The notes beneath the pieces were generated by a model. The model made no database searches. It saw only the letters and a program-made list of their open reading frames with translations, and was not told where the DNA came from. Of a stretch of 64,000 bases of DNA, positions 55,580 through 64,000 are shown in pieces (within the stretch, counting starts at the first letter, position 1; each line of letters begins with the position of its first letter). A program made the position numbers and the translations under genes. Source of the stretch: Conus ventricosus (lineage: Eukaryota > Mollusca > Gastropoda > Neogastropoda > Conidae); assembly GCA_018398815.1 (NCBI GenBank), contig CM031611.1, forward strand, positions 45,670,894 to 45,734,893. Direction: 5' to 3'.

Positions 55580-56711
55580 TTGACTCACTCCATACCATGA
55601 GTTTTTCCCCTTGCTAATCCCTGAAAACCCGGGTTTGTATAGGGTAGAAAAAAATTCTCACAATTATAGATGAGCAGACAGACACTTGAAATTTGGTGAG
55701 TGGATACAATGCATATTAGTCTGTATGTGAACAAAACATAAAGTAAGTTACCATCTTGGTGGTGAAAATGGGTCCCTTTTTTTTCCCAGCACATTTGCAT
55801 CCTTCAGAAACATGTGTAGTAAGTGTTCCTTAGCAGCTCAGAAATGTTCTAACATCACATTCTAGCACAGCTGGAGTCACTGAAGACACAGAAGATACAG
55901 TACTGAGTCACAAGCAGGTGATGGAGGATGTGAAAATACAACAAAAATGTGTCTTTACAGGATGGGAAAAAAAAGTTCACTGTGCACAAAATACTGGTGA
56001 TTATCGCTTTCATTCTTTTCTGGAGTGGAAAAGCTCATGGCAAGTGACATTGCATCCTGGGCACAGCTTTACACACAGTGGAAAACCATGGACTGCAAGA
56101 TGCTTGTTGTAGAGAATAGACCCTGAATAAGAGCAAGGTCACAGGATGGAAGATAACAACTTCCACCACTTCATGTCTTCCTATTCAGGGGCATGTAGGC
56201 CATGAGCTGATCACTCATGTCTACTGCTGCCATGTAGTCCTGTACTGCAGCTGGTTTCTCTCTCTCAGGGCAGTGTCGTGTTGTGAAGCTCATCATGGTG
56301 GTTGGCAGCGTCACTGTCATCAGCACATAGACAGGATATTTGTCCTGCCACCCCAGCACAGCAACATGACCTGCAACCATACACACAAAAATGATCATAT
56401 GAGCTTTTCTTTTCTTTTTCTTATGTGTCTGTGTATCCCATTGTTTGTAATAAACATTCATGTGTATGGATGCATAGTTTGGTGCTTTTACAAGTTATAA
56501 AGTAGAACCAACCTGGATTTAATTACCTAAAATTACTTATATTTAACAGTTTATTCTGTAAATGCACAAACTATGGATTTTGCACAATAAATATCATTTA
56601 AGATATGCCTGGAAACACAAACATACCAATGCACAGAGTTACAAAACATGAACATGTGTAGCTGTTCTCTCTCAAACACACACACACACACACACACGCA
56701 CACACACATTT

Positions 56712-56747
<36 letters not shown>

Positions 56748-57642
56748 ATGCGCAAATACTCATACATAATATAATCACTCGCTCCCTTTGTTTATCCCTT
56801 CCTTCTTCCCTCCTCCTCCCTGCCCCGCCCCCCCCTCCCCTTTCTCCCTCTAGTCTACTGATACATGAATGGATCACTGCAAAAAAATGCACTCACTTAG
56901 TGTGTAAAACATACATGACACATTTACACACAGCACAATTTATATAGTAATAATTTTCTCTTTACCCATCCTGTGGAATGCATGGACAACTCAAAGAACT
57001 GCAAAGGCTGAGTGTTGACTGGCCAGTCGTTCAATAAAGCTGGTGTGCCTGTGAACAGATGATCGAGAGGAAATAAATAAGAATTATCAGTCCAATCGTC
57101 AGTGAAAACAGCCTAAAATCATCGACGACTTCCCCCATTTCAGCGTCAGTATCTGAAATCAAACACTTGTTGTGTGGCCCATGTGCTGGCAAAGTTTCGT
57201 CTGCTTCTTCACCACTATCAGCGCCCACTTTAGTTTTTGGAATCCATGTCTGTTCCCCACTGTAGGGGGCAAAATCCTCGTCAGAAGGATCGCTGAGTCT
57301 TCTTCAACATATCACCCTTCAGTCTGGATCATTTCCAGTGCATCTTTAACGCTAACAATTCACCAGCCCTACGGTGTCAAATGCTTCGTTGCGACGCCAT
57401 CTTTTCAATCACGGAGCAGAGCTAGTCAGCTAGCGAGCGACTAACGCTTCACGCGGTGCGCGAGTGAATGGAAAGTTGGTAGGGGATAACTAAGGAATCA
57501 TCTCTGTTCTTGAGTTTCGTACCTGATGCGTCACTCGGACAGCGCGAATTTTCAAAATCCAAATCCGCATATGCTGACATTGGTAGCGAACGCTTCATCG
57601 TATGATGTCCGCATATGCGGACATTGGTAGCAAGTGAGTTAA
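55580..57642 (-). mobile_element. Decayed piggyBac transposon
   Basis: The ends are TTGACTCACT (55580 onward) and AGTGAGTTAA (to 57642), that is, inverted TTAACTCACT with the left TTAA mutated to TTGA. On the - strand, 57240-57040 encodes an acidic N-terminal piece (EDFAPYSGEQTWIPK, then EEADET). At 56461-56171 it encodes VLGWQDKYPVYVLMTV, KPAAVQDYMAAVDMSDQLMA and YMPLNRKT. The WxDKxPV, KPxxVxDYN and MxxVDxxDQ blocks are diagnostic of piggyBac transposases. The middle of the enzyme is deleted or unreadable, and a (CA)n tract lies at 56676-56742. It interrupts the GT-rich tandem repeat on either side. Confidence 0.85.
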
Positions 57643-58385
57643 TGAAGGAGAGAATGTAAAGCCCATGTGTTGAACAGACAGTGCAAAGCGCTTGTGTGGA
57701 GGAGAGAGTATAAAGTGTGTGTGTGGTGGGGGTACAGAGTGTAAAGTGTGTGTGTGAAGGACAGCATAAATGAGTATGTGAGGAGAGCACATATTTGTGT
57801 GTGTGTGCATGTGTTGAGGAGAGAGTATGAATGTGTGTGTGGAGCAGCGAGTATAGAGTATGTGGAAAATAGAAAAGAAATTGTGTGTGGGGAGGGGAAA
57901 AATATAAATGAATGTATGTGGAGGAGGGTAAAAGAACATGGATCACAGAATATTAAGCATGTGTGAGGGAGGAACAGAGAAAGGGTCACATAAAGAAAGC
58001 ATGGGGTAAAATGAAGTGAAAAGATGCCGATGAAATCTTTTGCTCTGTTCTGCACTAGTAGCCTGATATCTTAACTGTGACCACAGGGACTTTGTGGTGT
58101 GAACGCGTGCATGGGAAGATTGAGAGAGCTGAAACAGAGGAGCCATGAGGCGAATGTGTGCATGCTTTTGGTTTCCACATCTTAGTTGAGAGACTGATTT
58201 TAAAGTGGCAGGGAAGTAAGCGTGTTATGTCCAGAAAAAGAATGGCTTGAATTGTTGATGAGTGTGTGTGCATCTTATGCGTGTGTGCCTTTTGACGAAT
58301 GTGCTGCTGCATTACTGTTTTGATGTCATAATTTTGGTAAACATGCAAAGTCTGATTCTTGTAAATAAACTGTTTTTTGAAAGTA
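57643..58385. other. Continuation of GT-rich repeat; possible polyadenylation signal
   Basis: The TGTGTGTGGAGGAGAGTATAAA-type repeat continues to about 57960, then plain sequence follows. GTAAATAAACTG at 58361-58372 contains AATAAA and could serve a CDK11 transcript, but nothing in the sequence proves use. Confidence 0.45.
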
Positions 58386-60100
58386 TGATGAGCTGGTTTT
58401 TCATTTTGAGAATGATATGATTATCCACAGTCATACACACACTTCTCAAGCAAGTAGGTGTCAATATTGATAAGTTTGGTTCTGGAGCTTAGAAGCAGTT
58501 TCCATTGAAAGACAGACACTGTCCCAACAATCAGAGGCAGCTGAACTCTAAATGAGCAGAGGCTTGAAGGACTGAGCAGTTCAAGCTCCTGACAGTACAC
58601 CTCGTGACTGTAGATCTTTGTCTTTTTCCCCTTTCTCCAGCCCCTCCTTCCAACACACCCCGACCCTTTTTTGTATTGTGAAATAACTGCTTAGAACATC
58701 CCTTGCTCCCTATTCTACCTTAGAAATTGAATTCAGCACTTCCAAGAGCAGAATTTTATAATTTACTCGTTCGTGCTACACATTTGTATTATAAAGAGTG
58801 AATAAATGGGGGGAAGGGGGGATGTGACAATTTGTTTCGTGTGCTAATACATTTGTAATATAAAGAGTGAAAAATGGGGGTGAAAATGTTGAAATTTACT
58901 TTGTGTTCTGTACATTTGTGTTTGAAAGAGGGAAGAAAACGAAAAAATTATCCCATGGATAATGCTGTCATCTAGAAAGGAGGGAACCCAGTGTCCGTGG
59001 TTCGAGTCTTGTACAAGCAGTGGGGGTGGGGGGGGGTCGTCGTTCTCCATACTGTCTATTACGACTAAACCTTAAGTAATGGACTGAGTGGCTAGCCTTT
59101 TGGTTGAGACGATAAACTATGCTCCCATATGCTGCATGCATTTAACACATAAAAGAGCCAGTCACAAGAAATTGTCCCTGGTGGAATTCTCCAGTGAAAT
59201 GCCCTACGATGGATTAATAAATACATACTTCAGCAAACGAAACACATGCATGGCACTGGGTTTAGGTGATGCAATCTGTATGATGAAAGCAGCCGAAATT
59301 AAACGGAAAAATCTGTTGATGTGAAGTTACACAGATAATTCATTTGCTATTAAACTGCTGTGTTAACCACAATAATTAGTAACATGACTGCAGAAAATCT
59401 TTGCTGAAGGCGTGAGCAAGAATGATGTTACAGTTTTAAGTGTGCCTCTTCTTGTCTTTGTTGAACAGTTTCAAACATGCTATAGCTTGACCTTTTAAAT
59501 TAACAGTCTGCTCTGCGCAATTTTATGAAGTCCCACAACTTTGCTGTTTTCCTTTGTAGACTAGTTTCAAATCTGTATTCTGTTTCTTCTTTGTTTGGCA
59601 ACAGCTTTGAAACTGCTCACACATGAAAGTGTCAGAAGTAAATTGCTGTTAGTTGGGTGGCTATATTTCCTTTTAGCCCACACATACCATCACTGTTGAG
59701 TGTTTGGACTGTCACTATTAAATCTTCTGGATTTCTACACATACTATACAGATAATGACAGGGAACAAAAATAACACATCAAACAGATTATGCATATCAA
59801 CTCAAATCATTTTATTGCTTTTCAAACACTTGGTTCATATTTATTTGTATCTTATTGCAAACACACCATGCGACACACATGCAGTTTATTGAAGGATTGT
59901 ACTTAATGCTGCACGTAAGTGGGAGAGAAACCATAAATGGTGAACCCTTGCCTTAGAGAAATAACGACAAAGACCCTCCAGTCGAAAAAAAAGGGGGGTG
60001 GGACTCCAGCAAATGTAAATAAAGATTTTCTTATAGTCTATGAAAGTTTTTAATCTATTTCATGATGAATATTTAATGTCTTCAGAAGTTTGGTTTCGCT
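58386..60100. other. Unassigned intergenic sequence
   Basis: No gene, RNA or transposon is recognised. A short local duplication lies at about 58770-58930 (ACATTTGTATTATAAAGAGT-type units, two to three copies). Confidence 0.45.
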
Positions 60101-60109
60101 TCAATTTGA

Positions 60110-60235
60110 CACGTCAACAATGGAAATCACTGGGACTATCTTCGCACAACTTTCAACAATGAAAATCACTTGGACTATCTTTGTACAACTTTCAACAATG
60201 GAAATCACTTGGACTATCTTTGTACAATTTTTAAC
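60110..60235. repeat. Three tandem copies of a 41-bp unit
   Basis: Three adjacent copies of CAACAATGGAAATCACTTGG followed by ACTATCTTTGTACAACTTT occur, at about 60115, 60156 and 60197. They differ at a few bases. Confidence 0.9.
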
Positions 60236-60487
60236 ACTTTTGTTAAGAAAAAAGAAAATCTCTCATAGAATGACATTTCAAAGCATGCCAACAAAATTCA
60301 GCATGGTTTGCAACAACAAAGTACTGCTTTCTGAGTGGTTTATGATTTTGCTGGCTTGGTTTTGAATGCAAGGGTCGTTAGTGAATACCTGTGTGCCTTA
60401 AAAATCACAGACAGGAACTTAATTGTGCAGTCTTGAATGTACACTGACTTGGTCAACTTGGACTAAACATTCAGCTTTCCAGATGCA

Positions 60488-60490
<3 letters not shown>

Positions 60491-60534
<44 letters not shown>
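60491..60534. repeat. (CT)n microsatellite
   Basis: A pure CT dinucleotide run of about 44 bases. The poly-Arg/Glu open frame opposite it is a repeat artefact. Confidence 0.95.
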
Positions 60535-60539
<5 letters not shown>

Positions 60540-60810
60540 TAAGAGCAGCAGTAAGTACAATTGCATCATCCTCAGAGTCACATAAGACCTGGTATATTAT
60601 ACTCAAACAAAACAATATTATACTCAAACAAAATCTTAAACAGTACTGACATTTCAAACTGACTTTTCTATTATGAAGACTCAATGCTGGATTGTTAGCT
60701 AGTTATTCTACTTGTAAGATTAACATGAGACAAATGACTACGCAGCAGAATGAAAATAATACTGATAACAGCAGTCTCATTTACTTACAATAGTTACAGT
60801 GACAAGGAGT

Positions 60811-60862
60811 AAGATAATGTTGCTTATAGCCCAGCCGACCGCAAAGGGCCACATCAGGGCTG
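60811..60862 (-). mobile_element. 52-bp LINE 3'-end insertion with 12-bp TSD
   Basis: Read on the - strand it runs from CAGCCCTGATGTGGCCC to a short TCTT tail. It is flanked by exact 12-bp direct repeats, GTGACAAGGAGT, at 60799-60810 and 60863-60874. The sequence is the same LINE tail as at 229-270, 303-358 and 21.65-21.73 kb. Confidence 0.88.
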
Positions 60863-60874
60863 GTGACAAGGAGT

Positions 60875-63246
60875 GGCTCACTCCTAAACCTTGTAGTTTA
60901 TGAACAACTGATTGTGAAAAAATAACTCTGGGATTTACGTGCATAGTATACATTTAGCAGCAAGATCAAGATCACATCTGGCTTAAAAACAAACAAAGAA
61001 TGAAAGGGTCCCTTCCATCCCTCCACCACAAAAACAAAACAATAAATGGCGTGCAAACAAACAAGTCTGCTGAATTCTTGTTGCTACCAAGAATTTAACA
61101 TCTCTTGATTTTTTTGTTGTTGTTTACTTGCTTCACAATTTCATTGTGATTCAGTGCCACTAGCTGGCAACTTGGTTTTCAAAGAATCTGTAGTATAACT
61201 AAATATTTTCAAATTGAGTAATTGTAAATTTCCCCATCACATTTCTGGATTTCTTTGAAAAGAGAGAGAGGGAGGGCGGTAAGGGGTGGGTGGGGTGGGG
61301 GTGGGCTCAGGGGGGAGATAGAATTTTCAAAAAAAAAGATTTATCTTTAATGAAAACTGTAAAAATGTATTTGTGTTTTTATAGGTGCCTTCACTTCTAC
61401 ACATGATCAAGGCTTTGAGTAATGCAGGCTTTCACATCAAATGCAATGGGATTATATCATTTGCTGAGATCAAAATGCCACACCAAAACGTACAGAAAAT
61501 GTTTTAAAAGTAAAGGATGTGACAGACACAGAAAACTAATTAACAAAAAATATGTGAACACACACACTGAATTTACAGTATGGGGTCTGACTACGTGGAC
61601 TGGTTTTACTGTACATTGAGGAAGAAATTGGGTCACAGAAGAAAAAAACTTCAACAAAGGTTCACCAAAAATGTGGGGCTGTTGTATGAGATTATTAGCT
61701 AATGAGCCAGTCAACACCCTTGCTCCATCCACTTTAACCAGAGACTGGCATGGAAGTCAGATTTGCTAAAGCTGCAGGCTAGACTGGCATACTTCTCAGT
61801 CTTCTAGATGTGAGCTTCCATTGTGCTTTCATACGAGACAGTGAGATTTATCAAAATCCTTTGTTTTGATTAAACTGAGCACAGAGTTATATCCAGCCTC
61901 ACACCACTCTTCATGATGATCTCTGAATTGTTTCTAATTCTGGGAGATCTGCTGTACACTCTCAGTCATCCTCCACTCCGTTCCAGCAAACACCACCTCC
62001 ATGTCTGAATCTCATACATGTTACAGTGTGTATTGTGGGGGAACCAAACATACTTTGGGTCGATTCTGGTTCAGAATAGTACTTCTCAATGTCAGGGAGC
62101 ATTTCTTTGTTCAATTTAGCCAATCAGCAAGAGTGTTGTGTTAATTTTTACATTCAGCCAACTGACAAGAATCTCTCGCATCAACTTTTGTGATTGCAGA
62201 AACTGAATGTCAGAAATATTGCTTTAAAAAGAAAAAAAAAAAAAAGACTATGGAAATTGCTCCCCCTTGTCCCTCGCCTCCCCACCATATGCCTTTTTCT
62301 CTTCATCCACTCTCCCTTTCTCTCCCATCCTCCCTCCCCCAAGCATTAGCTGTAAGCATCGTACTTACTAGTTTGGAATGCACTTTATTTACATTTGAAG
62401 GAAAACGCTGATCAAATGTAGTCTTAATCAAAAGGCAGTAAAATATCCACACCGACACATGATGATGCTGTGCATGCAAATCAGACACAGACCCCCTATC
62501 TCCTCAAGCCACCACGTGCACAAAAACTGCAGATGAGAACGAAAAATTAGCCAAACAATAGATGCTGGCACGCACAACCAGCAAAGAGTCGAAGCCCCGA
62601 TTATGCAGTAGATTATACCACCTGTAAAAAGAAACACTTGTTCCCCTCCTACCCCAACATCTCATACTCTGCAAAATCTCCAAATAGAGACATCCAGGAA
62701 GACTCCCTTCAAAGACTCATTTTTCTGGAATATTTTAGTTTTCAGTCTCCACAGGATTTATCTCTCAAGGAATATGCCCTCCCTTTTCAAGGCTTAATTT
62801 TCTGTAACATTGTTGGCTGTGTTTTGGCCGTGTTATGAGCTCCCAGTAAAGACTACCTCTGCATAAAGACCCTATTTCTAAGCATTTCTGGTGTTTATTA
62901 ATCAGAGATTCTGCTACGATGTCTCTAATGTTTCATTTCTCAACATGAACATCTGTGCTGCCACCGTAGCCAATGCAACAAGCTTGGGAAAAGTGTAGAA
63001 AGATTTTTTATTTCGATGACTTTGACTCTTGCTATCTCATTTCTTGCATTTACTGTTATAGGTGCGTGTTGGTATATATGTTTGAAAGCATGGAAGGAAG
63101 GGGGTGGGGGTGGTGGGAGCAGGGAAGGAAGGGAAGGGAGAGTGGGGGTTTTAACCAATCCTTTCATCTCTTGTTTTCTACATCCTGTGTAGCTGAAACT
63201 TTGTTCTTTTTACTTGTTGCTGTGTTTTTTTGTGTTTTATCTTCAG
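60875..63246. other. Unassigned sequence upstream of a possible last exon
   Basis: AT-rich sequence with a G-rich patch at 61268-61316 and short homopolymers. No exon is confidently recognised. It may be intron of the gene ending at 63420. Confidence 0.4.
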
Positions 63247-63420
63247 TGCCCCTTAGTAGCGTTATTCCCCTATCATCAGTTCAAGCCACCCTACACACAG
63301 CAGCACGGTGACCAGTCACATTACTGCCATAGCAATGGCAGTCCATCAGGAGCAGTTTCTATCAGGTTGCCAAAAGGCAACCCACAAGAGGAGATGCCGC
63401 CAAATTTCACCAGCCCATGA
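63247..63420 (+). CDS. Possible terminal exon of an unidentified gene
   Basis: A good acceptor (TTTTATCTTCAG) is followed by 57 codons ending in TGA. The frame includes FPYHQFKPPYTQQHGDQSHY, then HSNGSPSGAVSIRLPKGNPQ and EEMPPNFTSP. Composition is protein-like (varied, Pro/Gln/Ser-rich) compared with the AT-rich flanks. I do not recognise the protein, and no upstream exon is visible in the window. It could equally be a retained open frame in non-coding DNA. Confidence 0.35.
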   Translation, partial: CPLVALFPYHQFKPPYTQQHGDQSHYCHSNGSPSGAVSIRLPKGNPQEEMPPNFTSP

Positions 63421-64000
63421 CTAGCAGGCACCCACCATCACTACCACCTCTCTTTGGACTCTGCAGTTAAATACTGTTCAAATGCATTACCAACTTCGTT
63501 TGTATGGAAGACTGTACGGATTGCTATGTACGTTTCTGACTTTCTTTCTTTACATTAATGTAAAAACAGTTACTATGTAGACAACAGACATACTGGTGAA
63601 GCAGCTTGGAGGAAGGGAAAACATACAGAGGGGAGGGTGGAGAGAGAATAAGGTTTGCACAGACTTTGTGTAACTTTCAGTACACATCTACAAGTTAGAA
63701 AATAGTTAAACCAGTCTGCTGAATCTAAGTGGACAAATAAATTCAAAATTACCAGACACAAGTGATGAGTACACTAAAAACAAAACAAAAGAAAAAACCA
63801 ACAACGAACAAACAAAACCAGACACATGATGTGAATTCTTCTTCTTCAACGCAAGGTGAAAATGTTTAACGTATCAAGAATAAGCACCAACAAAGCGCTG
63901 ATTCTAGATACATATTATGGCAGAGGCTTGAACATGTTTTGCACAACAAGAAGTCATCACTAAGCCTTATGTCACACAATAATGTTTAAAGCTGAAACAG
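63421..64000. other. Possible 3' UTR or intergenic sequence
   Basis: The stretch is AT-rich and non-coding. If the preceding exon is real this would be its 3' UTR. No clear transcript end is identifiable. Confidence 0.35.

Noticed and set aside
60463..60684. Arg/Glu repeat protein on the - strand
   Set aside because: It is produced by the (CT)n microsatellite at 60491-60534.

Overview
The window is animal nuclear DNA. Coding exons are short, are bounded by GT/AG splice sites, and lie between long introns full of transposons, microsatellites and minisatellites. The mix of CR1-like and I-like LINEs, a DIRS-type tyrosine-recombinase retrotransposon, hAT-like DNA transposons and a tRNA-derived SINE suggests an invertebrate, most likely a mollusc. 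The species is not provable from sequence alone.

The only host gene I can identify is CDK11, the PITSLRE cyclin-dependent kinase, on the + strand. It runs from a first recognisable exon near 13.2 kb to a stop near 54.6 kb. Its Arg/Glu-rich N-terminal region is coded at about 13.2, 23.4, 24.4 and 26.1 kb. The acidic/serine region is coded at 28.9, 31.3 and 33.1 kb. The kinase domain uses exons at 33.7 (Gly loop, catalytic Lys, PITSLRE helix), 34.7, 45.7 (HRDLKTSN catalytic loop), 46.8 (DFG and APE), 50.5, 51.6 and 52.7 kb. The C-terminal tail is at 54.5 kb. Exons from 28.9 to 46.9 kb read cleanly. Those at 13.2, 23.4, 24.4, 26.1, 50.5, 51.6, 52.7 and 54.5 kb carry small apparent deletions that break the frame while the family sequence continues in a neighbouring frame. 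This looks more like patchy consensus quality than a dead gene.

From 1 to 13 kb, upstream of the first exon, there are two very short LINE 3'-tail insertions, a 56-bp minisatellite, two LINE copies, a SINE and a 1.3-kb hAT-like element with a 6-bp target duplication. The first large intron (13.4-23.4 kb) holds a LINE copy split by a 5.5-kb I-like LINE, in sequence with a strong homopolymer bias.

The intron at 34.8-45.7 kb is the most structured part of the window. A hAT-like element with a 5-bp duplication contains a DIRS element of about 7.7 kb (gag, RT/RNase H, putative methyltransferase and tyrosine recombinase on the - strand, with inverted terminal repeats and an internal complementary region). 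The DIRS element in turn contains a 1.2-kb hAT-like element with an 8-bp duplication. The intron at 46.9-50.5 kb holds a long inverted-repeat element and a second, related 5-bp-TSD hAT-like element.

Downstream of CDK11 there are degenerate GT-rich repeats, a decayed piggyBac element (55.6-57.6 kb), mostly unassigned sequence, a third micro-insertion of the LINE tail (60.8 kb), and a possible last exon of another gene ending at 63,420.
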